Shown here in pieces: positions 53,080 to 62,773 of a stretch of 64,000 nucleotides of DNA. Location: contig OZ254962.1 in NCBI GenBank assembly GCA_965276005.1, forward strand, positions 2,728,001-2,792,000. The letters are read 5' to 3'. The DNA is from G965232465 sp965276005. GTDB lineage: Bacteria > Pseudomonadota > Alphaproteobacteria > JAQWUY01. Every line of letters begins with the position of its first letter. Position 1 is the stretch's first letter. The translations under genes and the position numbers were made by a program. Below the pieces are notes generated by a model. That model had not been told where the DNA came from and did not search any database. It saw nothing but the letters and a program-made list of their open reading frames with translations.

Positions 53080-54939
53080 ATGAACGATAGCCATACCCCT
53101 TTGCAGGATATACCGTCCGATATATTGGAAAAACGCTTCGAGAGTGCCTATCGGGCGTTGTCCACAGATTACCAATCGACGGTGTGCTTCGGTGCCAATC
53201 GTGAAGCAACCCATATGCCACACGGCAATACTGTACGCTTGCCCCGTCCCCATACGGGGGAGCTGGCGGCTTTGCGGGCACATCGGGGGGAAGCAGATTT
53301 TTTGGCGTTTCGCAGCAAATACCACGACAGCATAGCCCACGCCCAAAATCGCCCGTCCGATGCCACGCAAGCGTTGTTGTATAACGCCCTAGAAGACGCC
53401 CGTATCGAAGCCTGTGGGGCGTTAAAATTTATCGGGGCATCGGCAAACATCGATAAAGCGTTATACGATAAATACGACCGCTTAAATGTGGCACAAAACG
53501 CCACACACATGGGCGATAATGGTTGGGCAGAAGCGTTAAAACTATTCGCCCGTCAAGCGTTTATGCACAAAGATTGCCCCGAAAATGCACAGGCTTTATG
53601 GGATATGTTCGCCCATAAATACACTCCAGAATTGCAAACAGCATTGTCGAAATTGGCACAAAATGTATACGACCAACAGACATTTTCCAGTATGGTCCAT
53701 CGCCTAATTGAGGCACTGGAGGGGCATGGGGATATGGCGGATGTGGATGCGGACAACGCCCCCGAAAATATAGACGATATGAATGTGGACGACGCCACCC
53801 GTGATGACAGCACCGATAGCGGCGAACAGGCTACGGACGAAACCGATGAAAATGTAACAAGTACAGACACGGATCCTGATGCCCACAGCGACAGCGACCC
53901 AACCAGCGATACAGAGCACACAGATATAGACGGGGCGGACATCGACATGCAGGCAGACGGGGAAGCATTGCCCAGCGATCACAACTTTAACGACAACGCC
54001 CAAGCACAGGCGTATAAGGTGTATACGGAAAAATACGATGTTGTCGAACACGCCACCGATATTGCCGGCGATATGGAATTGTACGATTTGCGGGTCAAGC
54101 TCGATTCGTATTTGGAATCCTATCGGTCTTTGGTCAGCCGTGTTGCCAACCGCTTACAACGCAAATTACAAGCCCAACAGCTGAGGTCTTGGCATTTTGA
54201 TTTAGAAGAAGGATTGCTCGATACCGCAAAATTAACCCGAGTGGTAACCAACCCCTTACAGTCTTTGTCGTTTAAGCAAGAAAAAAATGCGGTGTTTAAG
54301 GATACGGTGGTATCGTTATTGATCGACAATTCTGGGTCTATGCGGGGGCGCCCCATAGCCCTTGCGGCGATGGCAACGGATATTTTAGCCCGCACTCTCG
54401 AACGCTGTGGGGTTAAGGTGGAAGTGCTGGGCTTTACCACCACCAACTGGAAAGGCGGCAAAGCGTTTAAAGACTGGGACGCAAACGGGCGGCACCCCGG
54501 AAATCCGGGACGGTTAAATGACCTGCGACATATTATATACAAAGCGGCTACCGCCCCCTACACCCGTACCAGAAATAATTTCGGCTTAATGTTAAAAGAG
54601 GGACTGCTAAAAGAAAATATCGACGGCGAAGCCTTACAATGGGCGTACAACAGATTGTCAAAACGCCCAGAAGACAGACGGATTTTAATGGTCATATCAG
54701 ACGGTGCCCCCGTCGACGATGCCACATTGAGCAACAACACAGTAGACATACTAGAAAAACACTTGCGGCAAGTGATTTTGGACATCGAAACCAAATCAGA
54801 CATCGAGCTGTTAGCCGTAGGTATCGGGCACGATGTGACCCAATACTACGACCACGCCGTCACCATCCCCAATGCGGAAAGCTTGGCAACGGTGATGATG
54901 GGCGAATTTATCAGCCTGTTTGATGACAATAAAAAGTAA
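53080..54939 (+). CDS. cobT: Cobaltochelatase subunit CobT (VWA protein)
   Basis: 619 residues. N-terminal helical domain (ALRAHRGEADFLAFR, LYNALEDARIEACG), a very acidic Asp/Glu/Thr-rich middle (~225-310), and a C-terminal von Willebrand A domain with MIDAS VSLLIDNSGSMRGRP near residue 412 and VISDGAPVDD later. Partner of CobS in the AAA+/VWA metal-insertion complex. Ends 16 bp before the glycan locus. Confidence 0.9.
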   Translation: MNDSHTPLQDIPSDILEKRFESAYRALSTDYQSTVCFGANREATHMPHGNTVRLPRPHTGELAALRAHRGEADFLAFRSKYHDSIAHAQNRPSDATQALLYNALEDARIEACGALKFIGASANIDKALYDKYDRLNVAQNATHMGDNGWAEALKLFARQAFMHKDCPENAQALWDMFAHKYTPELQTALSKLAQNVYDQQTFSSMVHRLIEALEGHGDMADVDADNAPENIDDMNVDDATRDDSTDSGEQATDETDENVTSTDTDPDAHSDSDPTSDTEHTDIDGADIDMQADGEALPSDHNFNDNAQAQAYKVYTEKYDVVEHATDIAGDMELYDLRVKLDSYLESYRSLVSRVANRLQRKLQAQQLRSWHFDLEEGLLDTAKLTRVVTNPLQSLSFKQEKNAVFKDTVVSLLIDNSGSMRGRPIALAAMATDILARTLERCGVKVEVLGFTTTNWKGGKAFKDWDANGRHPGNPGRLNDLRHIIYKAATAPYTRTRNNFGLMLKEGLLKENIDGEALQWAYNRLSKRPEDRRILMVISDGAPVDDATLSNNTVDILEKHLRQVILDIETKSDIELLAVGIGHDVTQYYDHAVTIPNAESLATVMMGEFISLFDDNKK

Positions 54940-54955
54940 TAAGAGCGTGTAAGAT

Positions 54956-55705
54956 ATGAATATATTTGTAATATCTTTGCCAAATGCCCATGAGAGACGC
55001 CAAGCGGTAGCGGAAAAAATGCAGGCATTGGGATTGATCTTTACATTTTTTGATGCGGTGGATGGCAGACAGGGCGTGCCTGTGCAATACACCCACCGCA
55101 TCGACCGTTTAGCCATAGAAAAAAATCTGCGCCGAAGTGTGTCAGATGTAGAGATATGCTGTGCCTTAAGCCATGCGTTGTTGTACGAAAAAATTGTTGC
55201 CGATCGTATCCCCCATAGTGTTATATTAGAAGACGATTTTTTATGTGATATGGATTTTAGGGATATTGTGCATCAGGATATTTTACCAAACCATATGGCG
55301 GGTTTTATGTTGTTGTATCACCTGTACGCCCGTATACTCCCATCGCAAAAACAGCCCCTATGGGGGCGATATAATGTGGCACCGGTGATTAACAACTGTG
55401 CTGGGGCGGTGGGGTATTATGTGGATTTACCCACCGTGCAACACTTTGTAACAACCGTATTTCCCATATCCTATGTGTCGGATTGGTTTTTAGATATTAC
55501 CGCTATTCCTGCCCAAGTGGTTACGCCTCGTTTGATTACCCACCCCAAATTAACCCAGTCACAGATGGAAAACAGCCGAAAACAACACAACCGTAAACGG
55601 TTTGCGGGGTCGCTCTTTGGCAGATTAGGGGCATCGTACACAATGCGGTATAAAGTGAAAAAACCCTTTTCTGTGGTTGTTTCTGACAAGGTAGAGGGGG
55701 CATAA
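54956..55705 (+). CDS. GT25-family glycosyltransferase
   Basis: 249 residues of the LPS/LOS glycosyltransferase family 25 (LgtB/Lex2B-like). Starts MNIFVISLPNAHERRQAV, with DAVDGRQG, SHALLYEKIV and HSVILEDDF, the acidic motif of the family, near residue 85, and NNCAGAVGYYV. Members add galactose or similar sugars to surface glycolipids. First gene of a tightly packed plus-strand glycan locus; the next ATG follows the stop directly. Confidence 0.8.
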   Translation: MNIFVISLPNAHERRQAVAEKMQALGLIFTFFDAVDGRQGVPVQYTHRIDRLAIEKNLRRSVSDVEICCALSHALLYEKIVADRIPHSVILEDDFLCDMDFRDIVHQDILPNHMAGFMLLYHLYARILPSQKQPLWGRYNVAPVINNCAGAVGYYVDLPTVQHFVTTVFPISYVSDWFLDITAIPAQVVTPRLITHPKLTQSQMENSRKQHNRKRFAGSLFGRLGASYTMRYKVKKPFSVVVSDKVEGA

Positions 55706-56713
55706 ATGCAACAATTGAGAGTATGGTTTTGCGATATGGCACCGCCTTTGGACATACAACAGCTGTATGTATATAAGATATTGCAACAACGGTACAAGGT
55801 TATACTGGACGCACACACTCCACAGGTGGTGTTTTTCAGTGTATATGGACAGGACTTACAGCCGTATTTGTACAAACAAAACACCTTGTTTATGATAGGA
55901 TCCGAAGTCCATTACCACCAAAACCGCAGTTATGCGGATTACGCTATCAATCCCCGCCCCGCCCATAATGACAAAGAACTATGTGTTGCCAATTATCGTT
56001 TTTTTGACTTGGTAGAAGAAATGGTGCGGACTAATCAACGGGGCAGCGGTGACTTACAGCCGTATTACCATACGCCGAAAACGCTGTTTTGTAATTTCAT
56101 TTATGGCAACAAATACGCTAAAAAGCGGAATGATTTTTTTACTGCTTTGAACGCCTATAAAACTGTGGACAGTTTGGGGCGGTACAATCGCACACGGTGT
56201 CGTACGACCTTGCCCGATTGGCGTATGGATACGCCCAGCGGATTGGAAAAGGTGCATATGCTCAAACATTATCGATTCAGCATATGTTTCGAAAACAGTA
56301 TATTGCCATATGAACGGGCTATGTCAGAAAAGGTGATACAGGCGTTAATGGTCGGATCCATCCCCATATATTGGGGTGGGGATGGTATTTATGAATACAT
56401 CCATCCCGATGCTATTATTGATGTACGGAAGTTTAAAGACTTTGATGCGGCGATACAGCATATCGATTATTTGGAAAATAATCCTGCGGAAGTGGAAAAA
56501 ATCCGCCGCATACCGCCTTTTGTCGACACGGCACCCATATTTATGCAAACGGATGAAAACATAGCCGACTTTATATATAGCGTTGTGCAGTCCCCAATAC
56601 CAAAAAGAGGAACCGTGTTTGCGGTTAAGCGGGCGTTATACCCTGTGTTTAAGCTGTATGCAAAACAGGCGGTTAAAATGATTCAAAGTTATCGTAAGAG
56701 ATGGCAATCATGA
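55706..56713 (+). CDS. GT10-family fucosyltransferase 1
   Basis: 335 residues. The C-terminal half has the alpha-1,3/4-fucosyltransferase core: FCNFIYGNKYAKKRNDFF, VDSLGRYNRTR, HYRFSICFENSI, SEKVIQALMVGSIPIYWGG and YIHPDAIIDVRKF. These bind GDP-fucose. Predicted to fucosylate a surface glycan (Lewis-type linkage in characterised bacterial relatives). A C-terminal basic amphipathic helix (YAKQAVKMIQSYRKRWQ) probably holds it at the membrane. Confidence 0.82.
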   Translation: MQQLRVWFCDMAPPLDIQQLYVYKILQQRYKVILDAHTPQVVFFSVYGQDLQPYLYKQNTLFMIGSEVHYHQNRSYADYAINPRPAHNDKELCVANYRFFDLVEEMVRTNQRGSGDLQPYYHTPKTLFCNFIYGNKYAKKRNDFFTALNAYKTVDSLGRYNRTRCRTTLPDWRMDTPSGLEKVHMLKHYRFSICFENSILPYERAMSEKVIQALMVGSIPIYWGGDGIYEYIHPDAIIDVRKFKDFDAAIQHIDYLENNPAEVEKIRRIPPFVDTAPIFMQTDENIADFIYSVVQSPIPKRGTVFAVKRALYPVFKLYAKQAVKMIQSYRKRWQS

Positions 56714-57669
56714 CAGACAAAACGCAACCAGCCGTATCGGTTATTATGTCCGTATATAATGCGGAAAAATATGTGGGCGATGCCATTGAAAGTATCCTTA
56801 ATCAATCGTTTACGGATTTTGAATTTTTACTCTTAGACGATGGGTCAACGGATAACAGTTTGCAAATTATATCCGCATATAAGGATAATCGTATAAAGGT
56901 GTTTTCACAAGAAAATAAAGGCATGCACATATCCCGTAATACTTTAATCAAAAAAGCACAAGGCACATTTATTGCCTTGTTGGATGCGGATGACATTGCG
57001 TTGCCCGACAGATTGCAAAAGCAAATTGCATATATGCAACAGCACCCGGATTGTGTTGCAGTGGGTATGTATGCAGAAAAATTTGGCAAGGACACAGGTA
57101 CTATATACGGGTTTGATTCAAAGTATGTGAATGCGTATGCGGATGATATTTTGTATAATCATAAGGTATTTATTGTCGACCCGTCATACCTTATTCGCAA
57201 AAGTGCGTTACAGAAATTAGACGGTCCATATAAAATCAATACATATGCACTAGATTCGAATTTATGGCGGCGGTTATCGTACTTAGGCAAAATCGATAAT
57301 ATCCCACAAGTGGGGATTAAATACCGTGTTCACGAATCTAGTTTTTCTTACGACAAAAAGGAACTGTTAAAATTATCTGTATTTTTAAGCGTGGTATCCG
57401 TATATGAGCAATACAAAAACAATCAAACCGATGCCCAGATAACAGAATATGATATAAACCAGCAACAATCTTTATCTGATATACGCAAAAGATACAGTAT
57501 ATGGCACTCTGTTTGGGGGGGGTATGTGTATTATTGTAAACATCATAATACATTGTTTAATAGGTTTCAAGTTGGATGTATTAAGTTGAATTACAAAATA
57601 AATCGGCTTATTTACTTCAGAAAAAGAAAGGTATGGAATGCAAAAATTACGGGTATACAACAAGGATAA
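56710..57669 (+). CDS. GT2-family glycosyltransferase
   Basis: ~319 residues from ATG 56710, which overlaps the previous stop as ATGA; an ATG nine bases earlier is possible. GT-A fold: VSVIMSVYNAEKYVGDAIESIL, LLLDDGSTDNSL, TFIALLDADDIALPDRL with the DxD site, then a DxNLWRRL block for acceptor-side catalysis. Transfers a nucleotide-diphosphate sugar. A run of eight G (57515-57522) lies in the coding sequence for WGGY. It overlaps the next gene by 32 bp. Confidence 0.82.
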   Translation: MTDKTQPAVSVIMSVYNAEKYVGDAIESILNQSFTDFEFLLLDDGSTDNSLQIISAYKDNRIKVFSQENKGMHISRNTLIKKAQGTFIALLDADDIALPDRLQKQIAYMQQHPDCVAVGMYAEKFGKDTGTIYGFDSKYVNAYADDILYNHKVFIVDPSYLIRKSALQKLDGPYKINTYALDSNLWRRLSYLGKIDNIPQVGIKYRVHESSFSYDKKELLKLSVFLSVVSVYEQYKNNQTDAQITEYDINQQQSLSDIRKRYSIWHSVWGGYVYYCKHHNTLFNRFQVGCIKLNYKINRLIYFRKRKVWNAKITGIQQG

Positions 57670-58597
57670 TAAAAAAGATTTGAACTTAGCCTCCTTGTTA
57701 CAGCCACATTACGATGTGCAGTGGGTGAAAAAAAATCCTGATGTTGTGTTTTTTAGTACGACCAATATGGATATGTGTACATATAACTGTGTCCGTATTT
57801 TGATGGGGAGTGAACATTTTTTTCCCAGAAACTTTTTTGCGGATGTGATTATAAGCCATCGCAGTAAACACCATATTATGCAACACTCCTTGATGCCGTT
57901 CTCATTTGGATTATGGGGTTTTTTAGACGGGAAAAATCCTGATTTTATATCCAAATACCCGAGAGAAAAACGCCATTTTTGTATGTTTATGTACGGTAAT
58001 AAATATGCGGGGTTTCGCAACCGGTTTTACAAGAAAATGCAAAAATATTTCGATAATAAAATCCACAGCTGGGGCAGATGGCAAAAAAATATTACACAGC
58101 TGAAAACCGACAAAGGCATAATAACCGCACAGATGCAATCCCCCGTAATAATGGAGCATTATCGCTTTGTCCTATGTCTTGAAAATGCAGATTTTTATGA
58201 TAACTTTACGGAAAAAGTGGGCGATGCACTGCAGGCAGGGGCGATTCCTATTTATTGGGGCGGCGACAGCATTTATCGATATATTAAAAAAGACGCATTT
58301 ATCAATGTGAAAGATTTTAACAGTATAGATTCTTGCTTGGAGTATATTGCCAAAGTGGATAATGACCCAGAATTATACCAATCGTACATTTTGCCTAACC
58401 CTTTTATCGATGACGATTTTATTCGCAATCAACAACCGGATAAGGTTGGGTTACAGATAAAACAGATACTAGACACCCGCCGTTTTAAACGCAAATGGTG
58501 GGACAGCGGTATTATGGGAAAGATTTTATTTGAGGCATTGTGCTTTGTACAGAGGAAAGTTTTAAGATTGGTGCATTTGAAAAGGTATTTTTTTTAG
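57638..58597 (+). CDS. GT10-family fucosyltransferase 2
   Basis: 319 residues. Same core as the first GT10: FCMFMYGNKYAGFRNRFY, IHSWGRWQKN, MEHYRFVLCLENADFYDNFTEKV, ALQAGAIPIYWGGDSIY, KDAFINVKDF. Basic C-terminal helix. Starts within the preceding GT2 gene. Diverged from copy 1, so different acceptor or linkage specificity is likely. Confidence 0.82.
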   Translation: MQKLRVYNKDNKKDLNLASLLQPHYDVQWVKKNPDVVFFSTTNMDMCTYNCVRILMGSEHFFPRNFFADVIISHRSKHHIMQHSLMPFSFGLWGFLDGKNPDFISKYPREKRHFCMFMYGNKYAGFRNRFYKKMQKYFDNKIHSWGRWQKNITQLKTDKGIITAQMQSPVIMEHYRFVLCLENADFYDNFTEKVGDALQAGAIPIYWGGDSIYRYIKKDAFINVKDFNSIDSCLEYIAKVDNDPELYQSYILPNPFIDDDFIRNQQPDKVGLQIKQILDTRRFKRKWWDSGIMGKILFEALCFVQRKVLRLVHLKRYFF

Positions 58598-58601
58598 TTG
58601 G

Positions 58602-59630
58602 ATGAGTGGAATGAAAAAAGTATTGTTGTTAAGTGACCATATGGCACAAAATCATATCGAAAGGCTTACGCCAAAGGGGGATGGCATATGCAACGACTGT
58701 TATTTTACAACGGATGTTACAGAACAACCGTTCGATGCGGTTGTACGGTATCATACTTTTAACCGAGAAGTGGAAGTGTGCGTGCGTAAGGGGAATTTTT
58801 TCGCATACCCCATTGAGTATCATACAGGGAAATGGGATGACGGTAACCACTGGGTCATCGACAATAACGGTGATTATGATTATCTTATCGGCTGCTTAAA
58901 TGTATTCCAAGGAAAGCCCAATGCTATCAAGTATATATATAGCGAGGCGTGGTTTGAAAAAACTTACGCATATTGGATGAATATGGATATTCCTCAAAAG
59001 GTTGTGGAAGATAAAGTATGTTGGATAACGAGCAATGCCATAGAAATGCCGGGACATCGCTACCGTATGGAATTTTTACATGCTATTTTTGACAAGGTGG
59101 ACAATTTAAATGTATATGGAAGGGGTTTTTTTCCAATGAAAAATAAAGAAGATATTTTACGAAAATACAAATATGTAATTGCTTTTGAAAACGGATTTGA
59201 ACAGTATTGGCATACAGAAAAGATCCTAGATGTATGGTTAAATTACGGGTTGCCTTTTTATTATGGGGCAGAAAAAATACATGAACTGTATCCAGAGCAG
59301 GCATGTATTCGCATAGAACCTAATAATCTTGAACAGACCGTTGAAAGTATGCAAAAAGCAATTCGTGATAAAGAATGGGAAAGACGCTTGCCTGCCATTT
59401 GTGAAGCTAGACGCATGCTATTACATGAACACAATATGATGTATAGATTAGCCAATGTTATGCATACATGTGTAACACATACCTCGCATGTGGATTTGAC
59501 GATAACCAAAAATACCACCCATACCCACAGGCATAAGTTTTACGACAAGATGCAAAAATTACGAAAAAGTATTTGGAAACGCCGTGTGGGATATTATAAA
59601 TGGACATGGGATATGAAAAAGCGAGGATAA
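58602..59630 (+). CDS. GT10-related fucosyltransferase 3
   Basis: 342 residues. Shorter resemblance to GT10: VCWITSNAIEMPGHRYRMEFL, LNVYGRGFFPMKNKEDILRKYKYVIAFENGF (in parts), HTEKILDVWLNYGLPFYYG. A second ATG at 58611 is possible. The C-terminus is basic and aromatic (KRRVGYYKWTWDMKKRG). Closely related to the GT10-like gene at 61615, so the two form a subfamily distinct from copies 1 and 2. Confidence 0.72.
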   Translation: MSGMKKVLLLSDHMAQNHIERLTPKGDGICNDCYFTTDVTEQPFDAVVRYHTFNREVEVCVRKGNFFAYPIEYHTGKWDDGNHWVIDNNGDYDYLIGCLNVFQGKPNAIKYIYSEAWFEKTYAYWMNMDIPQKVVEDKVCWITSNAIEMPGHRYRMEFLHAIFDKVDNLNVYGRGFFPMKNKEDILRKYKYVIAFENGFEQYWHTEKILDVWLNYGLPFYYGAEKIHELYPEQACIRIEPNNLEQTVESMQKAIRDKEWERRLPAICEARRMLLHEHNMMYRLANVMHTCVTHTSHVDLTITKNTTHTHRHKFYDKMQKLRKSIWKRRVGYYKWTWDMKKRG

Positions 59631-60502
59631 TGGTGAAAAATATTTACTTATTAAATGTCTTAAAGCCCATAAGACCAAACGATTTGATAAGATTGGGCGA
59701 TGAAGCAGATGGTGGATATGTGGTTTCAAAACAAGCATTGGAACATACTGAAGCATTGCTGTCTTTGGGAATAGCAGATAATTTTTCTTTTGAATATGAC
59801 TTTTTAAAACATAAAAAAGTATTGCTGCATGGATACGATTGTGCCGTATATTTCGTAAGCCCACAGGTGTATACTCTGCATGTTTTGGTAAAAGCTTTTT
59901 TTAGAATTTTACAACCTTTTCGCCCCAAGAGATTTTTCGGCGTAAAGATCATGCTAGAAAGATTGCTTAAAGACCGTGAATCCTTGCAACAGATTCACAA
60001 ATTTTATGACGGTCAAGGAAAACACTTTTTTGCTGAAATGATTGCCGCAGACAGTGGTGTTATGAAGGATAAAAAATACAAAATACAGGTTCCGCAAATC
60101 GCATTTAAGGACGCATTTCATAGGTTAAAAAGTGATAGTGTCTTTTTGAAAATGGACATCGAAGGCGGGGAATATGCAATATTAGACAGTATTATTGAAA
60201 ATAAACACATGATACCATATATCGTTGCAGAATTTCACGATTGTACGCATCCAGAAAACAGGAAATCTTTGTTATATTTGTTACAACATTATACGGTTCA
60301 GCATATTGCAATTAACGATGTGTTTGGTGTTAATGAAAATACTGATGTACAGGATTTAATGGAAATAACTTTAATGCGAAATGATATATGTGATAACGAA
60401 AATATATGTACAGAGGACATATCTTATCCCATTGAAGGTTTGGATTACAGTAACAATGCAGACGATGACACTGAAAAATATAATATTATGTGGTCGAAAT
60501 AG
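59630..60502 (+). CDS. FkbM-family methyltransferase-like protein
   Basis: 290 residues from ATG 59630 (MVKNIYLLNVLKP), which overlaps the previous stop as TAATG and has GAGG upstream; the frame extends 30 bases further 5'. It contains RLGDEADGGYVVS, LLSLGIADNFSFEYDFL, FLKMDIEGGEYAIL (family D-IEG-E block) and VAEFHDC. FkbM-type enzymes O-methylate sugars or other hydroxyl groups with SAM. Last gene of the plus-strand glycan run before the convergent GT11. Confidence 0.72.
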   Translation: MVKNIYLLNVLKPIRPNDLIRLGDEADGGYVVSKQALEHTEALLSLGIADNFSFEYDFLKHKKVLLHGYDCAVYFVSPQVYTLHVLVKAFFRILQPFRPKRFFGVKIMLERLLKDRESLQQIHKFYDGQGKHFFAEMIAADSGVMKDKKYKIQVPQIAFKDAFHRLKSDSVFLKMDIEGGEYAILDSIIENKHMIPYIVAEFHDCTHPENRKSLLYLLQHYTVQHIAINDVFGVNENTDVQDLMEITLMRNDICDNENICTEDISYPIEGLDYSNNADDDTEKYNIMWSK

Positions 60503-60547
60503 ATGTAGTCGTATTTAAAAGCATACGAAAACCCCGTGTAGGACGGA

Positions 60548-61441
60548 TTATATTTTCACCCAATCAGGTAAAAATATATCGTCTGTACATTTGTCTTTTA
60601 GTAAATTTCCCCACTGTTTTTCTGTTATAATAGTCGGGTTTTTGTGACGGTTTAAATACCCCGCCCACCAAGAATACGAGCTGTTGCCCATAATCAAGTG
60701 GTGGCAGTGTGTCATCACCATCATATCGTCCCATGAATTTTCGGGGGGATAAGCGATGATATTACAATCGGCAAATATTTTTCTTGTCGTTTCTGGTCGG
60801 TTGGAAAACACATTAAATGTAGCGTTGGGATACTGTTGTTTTATGTGTTGTATGGCGGTGTTGTAATATTCTGTATCCAGTACGCCAAATATGTGGGCGA
60901 TGTCCATATCGCCTTGATCGGGGTCGTGGTAATCACGGTAATGGATGGCAACGGGACAGGATTGGCGGTGTATGTTTTTTAATACCCGTTGTGCCATATG
61001 CCCTATGGGTAAATCAAAAGCCTTTTTTAAGGTGTCTTGCACAGGGTGAAAATACCGGTAGCTTTGAAAATATCCTTTTAATACAGTATTTGGCTGTATA
61101 GCGTGTATATCTTGATGGTACGCATGTACATTGACATCGTCCATAAATATAACTTCACGGCGTTTTAAATAAGACTCATACAAGCGGAAAAACGCCTTAA
61201 AAATCCCTTTTTTTTGTCTGTATAGGTGCCATTTAGGGACTGTTTTTGTGTGGGGAATATGCACACTTATCGCATCGAAAGCGTCCTGCATTTCTTGTTG
61301 CGACCCGAAAGTATGTGTTTTAAAACGGCTGGTGTCGATACACAGATTCCAGCCTTTTTTTTTGGCAATGGCGTACGCTGTGGCAAGCTGAAACATTTGG
61401 TTGCCAATCCCGCCCAATATGCGTAAAGTGATTTTTTCCAT
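60548..61441 (-). CDS. GT11-family alpha-1,2-fucosyltransferase
   Basis: 297 residues. GT11 motifs: ITLRILGGIGNQMFQLATAYA at the N-terminus (G-GNQMFQ, in part), PVAIHYRDYHD in place of the usual HxRRGDY, and LIMGNSSYSWWAGYL (S-FSWWGA). Adds fucose in alpha-1,2 linkage, usually to galactose, as in H-type blood group structures. The GDP-fucose Arg cluster reads HYRDYH, so only one Arg is retained in the HxRRGDY position. The only gene of the locus on the minus strand besides the carbamoyltransferase. Confidence 0.85.
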   Translation of the reverse strand: MEKITLRILGGIGNQMFQLATAYAIAKKKGWNLCIDTSRFKTHTFGSQQEMQDAFDAISVHIPHTKTVPKWHLYRQKKGIFKAFFRLYESYLKRREVIFMDDVNVHAYHQDIHAIQPNTVLKGYFQSYRYFHPVQDTLKKAFDLPIGHMAQRVLKNIHRQSCPVAIHYRDYHDPDQGDMDIAHIFGVLDTEYYNTAIQHIKQQYPNATFNVFSNRPETTRKIFADCNIIAYPPENSWDDMMVMTHCHHLIMGNSSYSWWAGYLNRHKNPTIITEKQWGNLLKDKCTDDIFLPDWVKI

Positions 61442-61614
61442 AATCGTGATATTACTACAATTGTTTTTGTATTACAAGGTGCTTTGTGGTACAATTCAAG
61501 CAGTTTTATGTACATGTAATCGATAAAATTGCACTTGCAAAACACCTGTAAAAAATATTATAGTGCCTTTGAAAAAAGTATTGTATCATCGTATGCAAGG
61601 AGTATTGGCACTAT

Positions 61615-62742
61615 ATGACAAAAAAAATAAAAATTTTAATTATAGACTCGGTTGGTGGTAAGGCACTGGCACAAGCCGTATGTATGCAAGCACCTGATGG
61701 CGTTGGAAATTTTGAAAACTGTTTTTTTACCGCCGACCCTAACGATGAGCCTTTTGATGCGGTTATACACATAAATAAGGTATCAGAAGATATTACAGTT
61801 ACATGTAATCCAAACAATGTCATATGTATTGCCACAGAGCCTTCGTTTAAATTACGGTGGGAAAATAGATGGATATACGAAAAAAATGCTGTTTTTGCAC
61901 ATATTGTAGGTATGGTAGAATCGCCCCCAAAAGGCGATAAGCGATATTATAATAAAGATGCAGTGGGATTATGTCGTTGGTTATTGGATAAATCATATCC
62001 AGAAATACAACAACTTGATGTATCCCAAAAACCTGATAACGATAAAGTGTTATGGATTACTTCTAATACTTTGGGGTTGCCGGCTCATTTTAAACGCATG
62101 TATTTTTATGAGTATATTAAAAAGCACCATGCCGACACATTTAATATTTTTGGTCGGGGTATTCATTATATCGACAGTAAATATGACGGTTTTGCTGAAC
62201 ACAAATATATCTTGGCGATTGAAAACTGTTATGGACAAGTGACTTGGTCGGAAAAACTGACCGATTGTTTGTTGATGGGGGCATTGCCATTTTATTGTGG
62301 AATGGATATTCTTGAAAAGCATTTGCCTAAGGATTGCTATATTTCCATTGATATTACCAAACCCGAACAAGCGGTGAAAATTATACAACAGGCGATACGA
62401 GGTAAAGAATGGGAAAAAAGGTTGCCAGCAATCCAAGAAGCCCGTGAACGCATTATGAAAAAATACAATATAATCCCATATATGAGCCGTTTTATTCAAG
62501 ATACTTTTGTGCATGGGGAATATGAAACCGTTACACTGCCAAAATATGAACCTTCACGATGGTCAAAGATATATGTGTGGATATGGTGCCGTTTGCGAGA
62601 TGTGTATAATTGGTATTGGATGAGACGGATAAAATATATGCGTCATGGGTTTCGCAAAAAAGATATTGTATCCCTTGTTTTACTGTTTGTATTTTTGTGT
62701 GTGCTGACATATTTTGCCATTATGCCATCGGCATTCGGATAA
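61615..62742 (+). CDS. GT10-related fucosyltransferase 4 with C-terminal membrane anchor
   Basis: 375 residues, paralogue of the gene at 58602: KVLWITSNTLGLPAHFKRMYFYEY (in parts), FNIFGRGIHYIDSKYDGFAEHKYILAIEN (in parts), WSEKLTDCLLMGALPFYCG, RGKEWEKRLPAI. A basic aromatic stretch (WCRLRDVYNWYWMRRIKYM) leads to one transmembrane helix at the C-terminus (IVSLVLLFVFLCVLTYFAIM), which the other copies lack. The start has AAGGAG about 12 bp upstream. Confidence 0.72.
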   Translation: MTKKIKILIIDSVGGKALAQAVCMQAPDGVGNFENCFFTADPNDEPFDAVIHINKVSEDITVTCNPNNVICIATEPSFKLRWENRWIYEKNAVFAHIVGMVESPPKGDKRYYNKDAVGLCRWLLDKSYPEIQQLDVSQKPDNDKVLWITSNTLGLPAHFKRMYFYEYIKKHHADTFNIFGRGIHYIDSKYDGFAEHKYILAIENCYGQVTWSEKLTDCLLMGALPFYCGMDILEKHLPKDCYISIDITKPEQAVKIIQQAIRGKEWEKRLPAIQEARERIMKKYNIIPYMSRFIQDTFVHGEYETVTLPKYEPSRWSKIYVWIWCRLRDVYNWYWMRRIKYMRHGFRKKDIVSLVLLFVFLCVLTYFAIMPSAFG

Positions 62743-62773
62743 GTATTGTTTTATCCCGTAAATAATTATTACA

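Noticed and set aside
54956..62742. Capsule or O-antigen locus with Wzx/Wzy export genes
   Set aside because: No flippase, polymerase or ABC exporter gene is seen among these genes, so the final glycan type is left open.
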